This document shows positions 46,175-55,200 of a DNA stretch of 64,000 nucleotides, piece by piece. Positions within the stretch are counted from its first letter, which is position 1. Each line of letters starts with the position of its first letter. The DNA is taken from NCBI GenBank assembly GCA_024225035.1, contig JAAEMX010000170.1, positions 1-64,000 on the forward strand, given 5' to 3'. A program made the position numbers and the translations under genes. The notes under the pieces were generated by a model. It did not search any database and had not been told where the DNA came from. It worked only from the letters and a program-made list of their open reading frames with translations. Source of the DNA: Lentisphaerota bacterium. Its GTDB lineage: Bacteria; Verrucomicrobiota; Lentisphaeria; Victivallales; Victivallaceae.

Positions 46175-47473
46175 ATGGAAGATAAATACAAAAAACTTTT
46201 TCCGTTTCTGAGGTTTTTGCCTCCGGATAAAGCTGCATTGAAACCTGATTTACAGGCCGGGATAATTATTGCAATGGTTTTAATTCCTCAGTCCATGGCT
46301 TACGCTGAGCTGGCTGGGTTGCCGCCGCAATACGGTTTGTACTGCTCGATTCTTCCATGTATTATTGCCGCTTTATGGGGCTCATCCTCACATTTATCAA
46401 CAGGGCCTGTTGCCATGATTTCATTGATTACAGCAACAACTCTTGGAAGTTTTGCAAAGTCCGGTTCTGAGTACTATATACAAATGGCTCAGGGAAGTTG
46501 TTTGCTGGCTGGTTTTTTCTTTATCACTTTTAGTGTTTTCAGGCTGGATAAACTGGTTCAAAAGATAGATTCCGCGGTAATCAAGGGCTTTACCAACGCG
46601 GCGGCAATCATTATTATTCTTTCGCAAATAAATAAAATACTTGGGTTCAATGTTTCAGATATTTTTGAACAAGATCAGGCTGCCGGAAGCTTCTCTTCGG
46701 ACACCTTGATTACAGTCGCTTTGGGAGTTGTTGCTTTGGCATCTATAGTGCTGCTTAAAAAACTCTTCCCTAAATGGCCCTCTGTGCTATTGGTTATAAT
46801 TTTTTCCGCCGCCGCCGCCTGTCTGATTAATAACTACTTACAGCGGCAAGCAGTCGCGACAGTGGGCAGTGTTCCTGCAGGACTTCCGGCATTGGGGCTT
46901 CCAACAAAACTTACAATCAATGACTATGTTAAATTGCTGCCGGGCAGCCTGGTGATTGCTATACTTGGAACATTGGAGGTGTATTCAATCAGCCGGATTA
47001 TCGCTGACAATACTGGAGAAACTTTGAATTTCAGGCAAGAATTTTTAGGGCAGGGGCTGGCGTGTCTTGGAGGCGGCATCAGCTCGGCATATCCAAGCAG
47101 TGGCTCTTTTTCACGGAGTGCGCTTTCGTATTCTGCAGGTGCAAAAACAAGTTTCAGTTCTGTTATTGCTGGGCTTTCTGTACTTGTAGTACTTGTATTT
47201 TTTACAAAATATCTGCAATACTTGCCGCGAGTGGCTTTGGGCGCTGTAATAATCAGTGCGGTAATCAAGCTGATAAATTTCAAAGTCTGTGTTGAGTTCT
47301 GGCGAAAAAATCGGAAAGACCTTGCAACCTTTTCAGTCACGTTTGCTGCTACTTTGGGATTTCAGCATAACATTATCTTATCTATTGCTCTTGGTATTTT
47401 AACTTCACTGCTTCTGCGTATTTTTAGCTCAGCTGTCAGTAAAAAATCTTTGAACTGGAGCCGGCAGTTGTAG
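46175..47473 (+). CDS. SulP-family sulfate/anion transporter
   Basis: 432 residues with 11-12 membrane segments. The SulP signature is in AGIIIAMVLIPQSMAYAELA with LPPQYGLY; later GGGISSAYPSSGSFSRSA-type sequence completes the core. The cytoplasmic STAS domain common in the family is missing, so this is a short form ending after the last helix. It is divergent from cysH-cysD-cysN and probably supplies their sulfate. The start at 46175 has GAGG nine bases upstream; three in-frame starts lie just before. Confidence 0.87.
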   Translation: MEDKYKKLFPFLRFLPPDKAALKPDLQAGIIIAMVLIPQSMAYAELAGLPPQYGLYCSILPCIIAALWGSSSHLSTGPVAMISLITATTLGSFAKSGSEYYIQMAQGSCLLAGFFFITFSVFRLDKLVQKIDSAVIKGFTNAAAIIIILSQINKILGFNVSDIFEQDQAAGSFSSDTLITVALGVVALASIVLLKKLFPKWPSVLLVIIFSAAAACLINNYLQRQAVATVGSVPAGLPALGLPTKLTINDYVKLLPGSLVIAILGTLEVYSISRIIADNTGETLNFRQEFLGQGLACLGGGISSAYPSSGSFSRSALSYSAGAKTSFSSVIAGLSVLVVLVFFTKYLQYLPRVALGAVIISAVIKLINFKVCVEFWRKNRKDLATFSVTFAATLGFQHNIILSIALGILTSLLLRIFSSAVSKKSLNWSRQL

Positions 47474-48022
47474 AGAATAGAGCAGGTTAACATTTTGTGT
47501 TGTGTGTCACTAACTGTTAGAGTTGTTGATGGTAGTCCTTTTTCTGCTTGACAGCATTTTTTATCCAAAAAAAAAGATGTTTCATTTGACATGTATCTAT
47601 GGTTAAATGTATATTAAAAAGTGATAATGAATATTAGATCTTAGTAAATTATATGAGTTTAAAAATACTCTTTAGTCTGCTGCGGCCGACTGGGAAGCAG
47701 TTTTGACTTAGCAGACTCTATTTTTATTTGTTGGATAAGTATAATTACATTCAAAAGCTCAATTTTATGGCTTTTGACTAAGGTTCTGACATTGGTATTG
47801 GATTATCGATTAATCGTTATCCTGCTAATGTTTACGATTATCTCGAAACTACCTCACATTAGATTGTGAAACCACTTTCATTCTATTCGGAAAATACCTT
47901 ACTTAATGCAATAAAAGTTATTTACGCGAGCAGTCTATTGTCTAAAAATACGACTTAAGCTGTAATTATATATGCAGTTAAATTTAGGGAGAAGGTTTTA
48001 TTCAATTTTGAGGAGGTTGACC
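47474..48022. other. Intergenic before the RiPP cassette
   Basis: 549 bp, no credible gene. It has an inverted repeat AGTCTGCT/AGCAGACT (47674-47681 with 47710-47717) followed by CTATTTTTATTT, probably a terminator for the SulP gene. The GAGGAGG ribosome site of the precursor gene is at the right end. No good promoter was recognised. Confidence 0.45.
47674..47730 (+). terminator. Probable terminator, 8-bp stem
   Basis: AGTCTGCT and AGCAGACT pair across 28 bases that can fold further; TATTTTTATTT follows. About 200 bp after the SulP stop. Confidence 0.5.
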
Positions 48023-48259
48023 ATGAATATTGAAAATTCACCTGATATTTCTCATCTTTCAGCAGAAGATATTATTAAAATTACAGAGCAGACCAATAGA
48101 GGTCAAATTGCCAGAGAGGCAGAAGCTCTGAACCTGATGATATCCAAACTCAATGATGTTTCAAAAGTTGACAGCGTCAATATTAGGAAGATTAGTGAGC
48201 TAGTGAATGCTAGAGGAGATAGTGGCGACTGCGGCGGTGGAATTGTCTGCGGTTGTTAA
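48023..48259 (+). CDS. Candidate RiPP precursor peptide with Cys-rich tail
   Basis: 78 residues from the ATG preceded by GAGGAGG. The first 60 residues are a charged, probably helical leader. The C-terminus ends DSGDCGGGIVCGC, with Cys70, Cys76 and Cys78 as the only cysteines, placed in a Gly-rich stretch at the very end. A radical SAM/SPASM enzyme begins 82 bp downstream. Small peptides with Cys tails next to such enzymes are typical substrates for sactipeptide or ranthipeptide cross-linking. The sequence matches no RiPP family that I know. An upstream TTG-type start would add 17 residues with no better site. Confidence 0.72.
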   Translation: MNIENSPDISHLSAEDIIKITEQTNRGQIAREAEALNLMISKLNDVSKVDSVNIRKISELVNARGDSGDCGGGIVCGC

Positions 48260-48341
48260 TAGAGTAAATATTTTTTAACTGTTGAATTCAGCCTTCTCCC
48301 TCTTTTTTGAATGGTGTACAAACGGAAAGCAAAGGATTTAA

Positions 48342-49412
48342 ATGGAACGTCTTACTTTAATAGTCAGCAATAAGTGCAATATGAATTGTACATATTGTTA
48401 CGCTAACGGAGGAAACTATCACCTTCGTGAAAGCCTGATGAATGCACAGATGGCAACCAGTATTTTTGATCATTTCCTGAATCATTTTGGAGCCATACGT
48501 CAAGTTTTATTTTTTGGTGGAGAACCGCTTTTGGCTGTGCCGGTTATAGAGGCTGTCTGTAATCACGCCAAGTCACTGTTGCGGAAAAAAAGAATCCCTA
48601 AAATGCCTAAATTTGCAACAGTAACAAATGGAACTTTGATAGAAGATAGCGATAGTTTTGTTGAAGTTGCTAAAAAGTATAATATTGCCGTTACTGTTAG
48701 TCTGGACGGCCCAGAGAAGCTGAACGACAAAAGCAGAAAAATGAAGAACGGCGAGGGTAGTTTTCAAAAGATAATAAACGGCTTTCATCGCTTGAATAAG
48801 GAAAAAATTCCTTATTCGATAGAGTGTACTTATACTCCAAGGCATCTGGATGAAAACTGGTCTTTGGGAGAACTTTATTCTTATCTGCGTTCGCTGGATC
48901 CTCAAAATGTTATACTGGTAGAGGAAATGTTTTCCAGTCAATCAAAAGAAAGCATCGAGTTTTCGGCAAAAGTATTGCCTCAATGGATTCGACTTTTTGA
49001 CAAAGCAATTAAAGACTGGGAAAAAAAAGGAGAAATGCACATAGCCGGACCAGAAAAAATTTTGAATGCAATTGCTTTCAAGCCAAAACTGTTAGCGGAA
49101 AGGTTTTGTGAAGGTGGGCTGGACAGTTTTACGGTTAACCATGAAGGAATGGTTTATCCATGTCATATATTGAATAATGAGAAAAAGTTCTGTATGGGAT
49201 ACTATAAAGAGGTCACTAAGAAGGAAGAGCTTTTGCCTCGTAAAGACGATATTGAAGATTGCAGTTCATGTATAATACGCGATTACTGTCAGACTTGCCC
49301 TGCAAAAATGTATGCTGCTAGCGGCAATGAGTGTTTCAAACCGGTTAAATCTCAGTGCAATATTAACAAAGCGGTATATCTGCTTGCTAAAAAGCTGTTA
49401 AGCAAAACTTAG
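48342..49412 (+). CDS. Radical SAM/SPASM peptide maturase
   Basis: 356 residues. The SAM cluster motif is Cys12-x3-Cys16-x2-Cys19 (CNMNCTYC) right at the N-terminus, and GGEP (59-62) binds SAM. The C-terminal SPASM region has Cys256, 274, 284, 307, 310, 316, 319, 331 and 339, enough for two auxiliary [4Fe-4S] clusters. There is no N-terminal PqqD-like leader-binding domain, so recognition must use other parts. AAAGGA precedes the ATG. It probably installs thioether or C-C links in the adjacent Cys-tailed peptide. An anaerobic sulfatase maturase is the alternative, but no sulfatase is nearby. Confidence 0.88.
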   Translation: MERLTLIVSNKCNMNCTYCYANGGNYHLRESLMNAQMATSIFDHFLNHFGAIRQVLFFGGEPLLAVPVIEAVCNHAKSLLRKKRIPKMPKFATVTNGTLIEDSDSFVEVAKKYNIAVTVSLDGPEKLNDKSRKMKNGEGSFQKIINGFHRLNKEKIPYSIECTYTPRHLDENWSLGELYSYLRSLDPQNVILVEEMFSSQSKESIEFSAKVLPQWIRLFDKAIKDWEKKGEMHIAGPEKILNAIAFKPKLLAERFCEGGLDSFTVNHEGMVYPCHILNNEKKFCMGYYKEVTKKEELLPRKDDIEDCSSCIIRDYCQTCPAKMYAASGNECFKPVKSQCNINKAVYLLAKKLLSKT

Positions 49413-49428
49413 CTTGTCATTTTGTAAA

Positions 49429-49490
49429 ATCATAAGGATTACCTGATACAATTTTAGATATAATCAGGGTAGTTCTTATGATTATTTTAT
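49429..49490 (+). terminator. Terminator after the radical SAM gene
   Basis: ATCATAAG...ACCTGAT pairs with ATCAGGGT...CTTATGAT (one bulge), followed by TATTTTATTC. Confidence 0.65.
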
Positions 49491-49732
49491 TCTTCTGTAT
49501 TGGATTTATATCTTCCCGCATCGCTCCTTTTATTGTTCAAATGCCTAGAGGTTATTTGTAAATAAAAGTTTAGTGAGTATATTGCTTTGCGAAGAGTGAT
49601 TTGAACCTTTTTTTTGTGCTGTAAAGCTTTAAATATTTTATTTTTTAGTAGTAGTATCATATCTATGCTTACTTTCCTTTTTTTTCGTTATCTATTTGTA
49701 AAATTAAAGATTTCTAACCAGAAGAATTTAGA
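49491..49732. other. Intergenic within the RiPP region
   Basis: AT-rich, no recognisable gene or promoter; a T8 run and several A/T tracts only. Confidence 0.3.
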
Positions 49733-50080
49733 ATGCAGGAAAAAACCAAGAGTGTCATAGCCAAAGCAGTGGTAGTATTATTTGTCTTTAGTATTGATAT
49801 AAACTACTTATTGGGTGTAAATTTTATTTACTTATTTGTAGCAGCGGCGTGTTTGTCGTGGGTATTATTAGTGAAACGATGGGGGCTTTTGCATTTTGTT
49901 ACTTTATTTACTTTGCTTGGCGTCGGAAACAATATAGTTCATCCGTTAGTTACATGCTTCTTGTTTCCTGTTCTCTCGGTTGCATTTGTGCTGCCTTTTG
50001 CAAAGACCAGGGAAGGGGTTTTGCTTTGGTTTAAAAGGGGCAGACTGGATATGTATTCTCTATGGCTTCACTGCTGGTAA
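49733..50080 (+). CDS. N-terminal membrane part of a CPBP-like protein, or separate membrane protein
   Basis: 115 codons with about three membrane segments. It ends 19 bases after the ATG of the next ORF, in another frame. CPBP proteases often have two to four helices before the catalytic core, and the second frame is open back to a TAA near 50031, around an AAAAGGGG run; a one-base slip there would join the two into one protein of about 255 residues. Overlapping coupled genes are the alternative. No strong ribosome site. Confidence 0.5.
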   Translation: MQEKTKSVIAKAVVVLFVFSIDINYLLGVNFIYLFVAAACLSWVLLVKRWGLLHFVTLFTLLGVGNNIVHPLVTCFLFPVLSVAFVLPFAKTREGVLLWFKRGRLDMYSLWLHCW

Positions 50081-50508
50081 TTATTTTGTCAGCGGTAGGT
50101 TTAATACTATGGGGGTGGGTTAATGAATTTCCTGAAGAAGTTATTGAGCCTTTATCATCAGTAAGCAGTTACTCCAAACTCTTAGTTATGCTTTTAGGGT
50201 TACCTGTTTTTGCTTTTTTTAATGCGGTTTTTGAAGAAGTTGTGTTTAGAGGAGTAATGCAGACAGCATTGATAAAGTTTTTTGGAAACCGCTACTGGGC
50301 AATTATTCTTCAGGCGTCGGCATTCGGATTTGCCCATTATGCGGTGGGGTTCCCTAATGGCTTTATTGGAGTTTTAATGACTTTTATTTATGGTTTAGCT
50401 ATTGGGGTTGTAAAAGAAAGAACAAATGGTATTTTGTGGCCTATTCTTGTTCATACATTAGCTGATTTTGTTATTTTTAATCTCGTTTTCTGGCTTATAA
50501 TATTTTGA
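50062..50508 (+). CDS. CPBP (Abi) family intramembrane metalloprotease
   Basis: 148 residues with the three catalytic motifs of the family: EEVVFRG (E-E-x3-R), the His in FGFAHYAVGF, and the His/Asp in PILVHTLADFVIF. Related enzymes process CAAX proteins in eukaryotes and are found with bacteriocin and RiPP genes as leader proteases or immunity proteins. Placed 1 kb after the radical SAM gene, it is a candidate protease for the Cys-tailed peptide, though a terminator lies between. The start is an ATG within the preceding ORF without a clear site. Confidence 0.78.
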   Translation: MASLLVIILSAVGLILWGWVNEFPEEVIEPLSSVSSYSKLLVMLLGLPVFAFFNAVFEEVVFRGVMQTALIKFFGNRYWAIILQASAFGFAHYAVGFPNGFIGVLMTFIYGLAIGVVKERTNGILWPILVHTLADFVIFNLVFWLIIF

Positions 50509-50596
50509 CTCAATACAAACGATAACTGTTGCCGTAATGTTGTTCCGGTCTTTGATGTACTTAAACATCAAAGACGGAAATGCTGATGGTTAACTA

Positions 50597-51727
50597 TCAA
50601 AAATAGCTATTGTTAATTATTGCAGGACCGCGTTGTTGTTCGACTATTAGCGCAACAGGCATTGGGTAACTATTGGAATCAACTTTGCAGAAGTTTGAGT
50701 CCAGATTGTGGATGTTTGCCGCTTCAAAAACTTGTTGTCCAATATGGCCGTGGATATACGTCACAGTATCACTTATGTCTTCGTTTTCTGTTCCCATATC
50801 TTCTTTATTCCACACCAGTTTTATAAGAGGATAAGATTCTGTGATATTGTAACAGTTTTTAAGATTGAAGTTATTATGCATCTCAATAAATTTATCGAAG
50901 TCAAAATTGGAATTAATCTTATCAATAGTTTCTGTAACTGTTTTAATGGTTCTGATCATTATAAACCTGTCGTGATTGAGGCTTTTTTTCCCTTGAAGGA
51001 TATTGCTGCATTCTTCAAGGAAAGAGGTGTTTACGGGCGCATGTGAAAATATTAAAAGCTCTTCTTTGGCTTGAGTATTTTTTATTTTGTGGTGATGTAC
51101 AATTTTAAGGTTGGGCAGGTATACATTCTCGATAAGTGACTGAATTTCTTTAGGCGTTATCATTGCTTTCATAATGCATTCGTGCATTTTCATCATTGAA
51201 TTTGCCTGCCCCATCATAGAGGATAGTACAAATGTTTCCGGCTTTTGTTTTTTGCAAAACTTATGTTTCTTGAAGTTTAAAATAAATTCCATGTCATGAT
51301 TTGAAAATATAATTATATATTTTTGTTTAAAGATAGATAATAATTCATATACCTTCAAAGTCATATAATCGTTATTTCCACGGTCAGACAGAGTATCTCC
51401 CAGTAATATTAGCAAAGGCAATATCATTAATTTACTTGGCTTTACGTATTGTGTAAGGAATTTTGTGAAAAGCTTTACGTTGTTTTCTGCATATGCCGCT
51501 AAAAGAGAATTGTACCCAAAGTCAGTGCATTCAATTAATCTGTATTTAATCAGGAAGTAGATGAATTTGATGGCATTGCCATGAAGGTCTCCCAGTATGA
51601 TAACTTCAACAGTTGAAGTGTAAACTACAGGGCTTGGGCGTTTTTTTATGAGTTCATACTTGACTTTATGTTTTTGCTGAGGCGATAAAAGCAATCTAAG
51701 GTTGTTGTTGATATAAAGATATTTCAT
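50597..51727 (-). CDS. Calcineurin-like metallophosphatase, effector-like
   Basis: 376 residues, no signal peptide. Metal-binding motifs of the phosphoprotein phosphatase family are in order: GDLHGN (46-51), GDTLSDRG (110-117), SNHD (142-145), then HAPV and the final IHGHIG. The long spacing and large inserts differ from bacterial PrpA/B or ApaH and resemble phosphatases of Legionella effectors (Wip type). It could dephosphorylate proteins in the host or a bacterial substrate. A degenerate GGAACA-class site lies about 220 bp upstream, as for several neighbouring effector-like genes. Confidence 0.8.
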   Translation of the reverse strand: MKYLYINNNLRLLLSPQQKHKVKYELIKKRPSPVVYTSTVEVIILGDLHGNAIKFIYFLIKYRLIECTDFGYNSLLAAYAENNVKLFTKFLTQYVKPSKLMILPLLILLGDTLSDRGNNDYMTLKVYELLSIFKQKYIIIFSNHDMEFILNFKKHKFCKKQKPETFVLSSMMGQANSMMKMHECIMKAMITPKEIQSLIENVYLPNLKIVHHHKIKNTQAKEELLIFSHAPVNTSFLEECSNILQGKKSLNHDRFIMIRTIKTVTETIDKINSNFDFDKFIEMHNNFNLKNCYNITESYPLIKLVWNKEDMGTENEDISDTVTYIHGHIGQQVFEAANIHNLDSNFCKVDSNSYPMPVALIVEQQRGPAIINNSYF

Positions 51728-52103
51728 GAATTTAGTGTTGTGCTTCCAATTGTTTCCTTTGTTAAAAAAATCAGTTATTATACGTAAAATTGAAAAGCCA
51801 GGATGAGAATGCAGATTCTAAATTACGACTTAGTGCACAATCATAGATAGCTTTAAGATTGTGGATGGTATTTGCCGATAAAATGCCAATACGTAACACA
51901 ATTTATGGTATAACAGTATGAAATTAAACCTCTTCTGTAAGCTTATAGTAACTTGGAATGGTGAATTTGTTCCATGGTTTAACTATTTTAGTAACAAATA
52001 AATGTTAGCTGCTGTAGGACGGTGCCTTAATTGAGCTCAAATAAAAATTTATAGGCATTAATTAATGGCAGTTGAGGTGGGGTAAAGAATATTGTAAAAT
52101 AAA
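51728..52103. other. Intergenic upstream of the phosphatase
   Basis: Non-coding and AT-rich; contains GGAACA-class site I and, at the right, the terminator of the next minus-strand gene. Confidence 0.4.
51943..51973 (-). promoter_or_regulatory. GGAACA-class promoter, site I (phosphatase)
   Basis: Minus strand TGGAACAAA, 17 bases, TACTATAA. The -35 matches fully; the -10 differs at two positions. Confidence 0.5.
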
Positions 52104-52141
52104 AACTCCGATAAATGAGTGTTTACTCATATATCGGAGTT
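52104..52141 (-). terminator. Terminator of the DUF457 gene
   Basis: AACTCCGATA (52104-52113) pairs with TATCGGAGTT (52132-52141) around an inner TGAGT/ACTCA stem; the minus strand continues with TTTATTTTAC. Confidence 0.85.
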
Positions 52142-52164
52142 GAGAATTTGGGAATTAAAATTAT

Positions 52165-52935
52165 TTATTTGGCGAAATATCTCTCATAGAGAGCAGGCCA
52201 GGTAGAGTTGATGTCTACCAGAAATTTCTCTGTCCAGCCAAAGCTTTTCAATTTTCCATTGTTTAGTTCAGGAACTACCGAGTACTGACCTTCAGATAGA
52301 TCAAAGTTTTTAGGAATCGATACGTTCGTATAAATAATGAAAAGGATACCTGCTATCACTATATATGCTGATACGGTGGATATTATTGATGGAGCCCAGA
52401 AGGTAAGCGCCGTGCCAAAGCTTTTCTTGAGTCTGTTGTTCCCCAGATCGACAGACCAGATTTCATCCATAGTTAAATGTACAATAAAGCCGCCTGCGCA
52501 AGATAAGGCATATACCATCCTGAGGTAGAATGAGGAGTCTCCAAAAGCCAGGACTATGATTAATCCAACTATAACAGCAGCCGGTATGCTGTGAACAATT
52601 CCTCTGTGTACCGTGAGTTTGCTGAAAATAAATGATAAGGCGTATTTTGTAAAAATATAACCTACGACTAGAAAGAATATCACATTTTCGATACTAAGGT
52701 TCGTTAAAAACTTGCTGAGAAAAAGAATGGGTATTATAAGGCCCATTACTTCAAATAATAAATGAGCCGGTGTGCTTGAGTCGCAGTCAATATCGGGCAG
52801 AATGCTGCCCAGCACTCCCAGAATAAATACTGTCAGACTGTTAACGATTGTGAATCCGAATGCGAAAATAGAAGTCAATGTACATAGTGAACCGAAAATA
52901 ATGCCGCCGGTTATGTGCTGCCTGTAGTTTGCCAT
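52165..52935 (-). CDS. DUF457 (YdjM-like) membrane-bound metal-dependent hydrolase
   Basis: 256 residues with five to six membrane segments and the family's metal-site motifs: LPDIDCDSS, HRGIVHSIP and HLTMDEIWSVDLGNNR. YdjM-type proteins are inner-membrane hydrolases of unknown substrate, often SOS-induced. GGAG lies seven bases before the ATG. It appears monocistronic, with a strong terminator. Confidence 0.85.
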   Translation of the reverse strand: MANYRQHITGGIIFGSLCTLTSIFAFGFTIVNSLTVFILGVLGSILPDIDCDSSTPAHLLFEVMGLIIPILFLSKFLTNLSIENVIFFLVVGYIFTKYALSFIFSKLTVHRGIVHSIPAAVIVGLIIVLAFGDSSFYLRMVYALSCAGGFIVHLTMDEIWSVDLGNNRLKKSFGTALTFWAPSIISTVSAYIVIAGILFIIYTNVSIPKNFDLSEGQYSVVPELNNGKLKSFGWTEKFLVDINSTWPALYERYFAK

Positions 52936-53253
52936 TAATAATTCTCCTTTGAATAACTTTAAGTTAGTGGATTTGAAAACTCCTCAGAATGCGGTAACAA
53001 ATTTTACCTAAAGGTTGTTGCGTTGTCCACTTTTTCAATGTTGAAATGGCAAAAAAAGCATTATTTTATTATTATTATATTTGTTGCATGCTAATCTTAA
53101 ATATATTCTTATTTTTTATTTAAGGACTTGCAGGCAATATAGTTGTTAGAATTGCTATGTAAGTAGGATATTTTATCTTAAATAGTGAAGTGAAAATTAA
53201 GTATTATAGTAAAAAGATACGTTTGAAATGATTATTATTATATGATTGTGTAA
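52936..53253. other. Intergenic
   Basis: 318 bp, very AT-rich, between two minus-strand genes. I see no gene, terminator stem or GGAACA-class site. Confidence 0.3.
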
Positions 53254-55200
53254 TTATATATTTGTTGACTGTTTAATTTTCTGGGCTTGTTTTTCTTGCT
53301 TGTGATCTAAGCGCTTAGGAATCTTTCCAATACTGGCAAGTTCAAGCAAATTTTTATATTTAATCGAATCAAATAAACAAAGTTTTTCATTTATCAAACG
53401 CTTAAGTCCAGGGAAGTTTTTGCTGTTCAAAAGAGCGATTGTTTTATTGGCAATTCTGGCTTTGTTATCCAGACCTTTGAGCACTAATGCAATCTGTGCA
53501 ATTTTTTTCAAATAATGATAAGCGTTTGGAGAACCCAGTGGGTTTTTCAAGTCGTTTTCAATTTGCTGCCTGATTACTGCCAGAGCTTTTAATTTTCTGT
53601 TTTTTCTGAAAGCGATGCTGTAGATTCCCGTCGGAGATATTTTATTTATAAGCGTTAGCAATTCTTTTTTATTACTGCAGTCAATAGCCACTTTTATTTT
53701 AGTTAATTTGATGCAATCCTGGCTTAAGACTGATGGAAGCTTAAAACTTATCGAGTCATGGATGCTTTTGCTGGCAATGTGAACTGTATTCAGCGGGGTG
53801 TTTACAGTTGTTTGGATTTTCTCAGTGTTGAAAGCTTCAGCCATACTCCAGAAATCCTCAAATAAATTCTGGTAAAGGTCATTAATATTGCTGGATTCAA
53901 CAATTATCATGTTTTCATGATTATTGAAGAATGATTGATCACCAAGATTATGAGTACCGGTCATTATAATGGATTTAGCGTTTCTTTTGGAAATTAAACC
54001 ATACACATTTCCGTAGTCTGAGAACTGGAAGTTAGTAGCCTGGCTGGTACTGCCAGCCACTTTACTGGAAAACAAAAAGCGTATTTCAAAGCTGCCTTGC
54101 AGTTCGTCTGCATCTTTATATAAACTGCAAATCTTCTTGCTCATCCTGACTGTTTCAGCTTTCTCATTGCGGACTGATTTAAGAATTTTTACATTGCACC
54201 CTTTAATTACAGCATTAAAAATATATTTCTCAATAGTCTTTCCCCACTTGCCGTTGCGCAGAAAAATGGTATCACCGGCAGCGGCTTGTTCAAACATTTC
54301 TTCAAGTGCACAGTGGACGGGTTTCAAAGGCGCTGGTGTATTATCAAGGTTATTTATCCACATGGCTTGCTCATGATGGAAATCTTTGTATTCAGGATCA
54401 AAAAGCAGACATTCTTTAGTGTTGGGGAAATGTGAAAGCTTTTTGTTACACTTAGGTCTGATAGATTTTAATTTCCCTATGATAATATTAGCAGAGATTA
54501 TTTCCGATACCAGCATTTTTTCGTTACTGTAAACCTTAGCAACCTGTGGAACAGAATCAAGTTGATTAAACATACAGTGGCGCATCATGAATCTGGTAAG
54601 CTTTGGGCTGATAAGCGCTACTCCGGCCCCATGGAAATATTTTGGACTGGTGTTAAATAAACTTGAGCTTGTGGCAGCACTAAAGGAATTGTCATTTATG
54701 CAGTAATTATTATACTGTGGAGTGTTATTAATACAGCCTGCGGTCATTATGAAAAGTCCGCATTTAATATTTTCTATCGTGTGAGCGTTTGGAAACAAAT
54801 TCTTGTCATATTTACCAGTGTGCACTTGGTCATTATAAGTCTCAACTATTTCAACCCAGTTGTGTTGAGAAGTTTCTTCGTTTGCTTTTGCAGAGTTAAT
54901 TTCTGATGATGGTTTGCTGCTAAGCAGAAATAAATTAAATTTATTATCGGTTTGTCTTTGCGCCAGAGCTCTAAGCATTGCAAATATTGTGCAGGAGATG
55001 GTGCCATTATCCTTGTCAACAGGTGATTTATTGCGGCAGCTGGATATTATAGTGTATCTGGAAGCCAGCATTATAGAGTCATGTACCAGATAGCAATGTT
55101 CGACTTCATTGCTTATTGTCTGATCCCAGACCAGCGTGTTGTCGTCATATTCAGCTATATAGTTGTCAAGTTTGCTTCTCAGATTTTGAAGGTAACTCAA
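53254..55200 (-). CDS. Large PLD-like protein, effector-like
   Basis: 648 residues, no signal peptide, start TTG with AAGGAG seven bases upstream. Two regions look like phospholipase D superfamily lobes. The second is clearer: AAGDTIFLRNGKWGKTIEKY, KGCNVKILKSV and then MTGTHNLGDQSFFNNHENM, which matches the segment after the HKD motif in which N and a GS-type turn occur. The catalytic HxK itself is not intact (YGNVYGLISKR), so it may be inactive or use another site. The C-terminal 150 residues are basic and helical. Its GGAACA-class promoter and location suggest a role with the other effector-like genes. The fold call is tentative. Confidence 0.5.
   Translation of the reverse strand: MSYLQNLRSKLDNYIAEYDDNTLVWDQTISNEVEHCYLVHDSIMLASRYTIISSCRNKSPVDKDNGTISCTIFAMLRALAQRQTDNKFNLFLLSSKPSSEINSAKANEETSQHNWVEIVETYNDQVHTGKYDKNLFPNAHTIENIKCGLFIMTAGCINNTPQYNNYCINDNSFSAATSSSLFNTSPKYFHGAGVALISPKLTRFMMRHCMFNQLDSVPQVAKVYSNEKMLVSEIISANIIIGKLKSIRPKCNKKLSHFPNTKECLLFDPEYKDFHHEQAMWINNLDNTPAPLKPVHCALEEMFEQAAAGDTIFLRNGKWGKTIEKYIFNAVIKGCNVKILKSVRNEKAETVRMSKKICSLYKDADELQGSFEIRFLFSSKVAGSTSQATNFQFSDYGNVYGLISKRNAKSIIMTGTHNLGDQSFFNNHENMIIVESSNINDLYQNLFEDFWSMAEAFNTEKIQTTVNTPLNTVHIASKSIHDSISFKLPSVLSQDCIKLTKIKVAIDCSNKKELLTLINKISPTGIYSIAFRKNRKLKALAVIRQQIENDLKNPLGSPNAYHYLKKIAQIALVLKGLDNKARIANKTIALLNSKNFPGLKRLINEKLCLFDSIKYKNLLELASIGKIPKRLDHKQEKQAQKIKQSTNI

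Noticed and set aside
49478-49561. 27-codon hydrophobic ORF after the radical SAM gene
   Set aside because: Its start lies inside the terminator stem and it has no ribosome site; too weak to call a toxin or immunity peptide.
50530-50550. TGTTCC near the phosphatase stop as another GGAACA-class site
   Set aside because: It has no matching -10 and points into the end of a gene.
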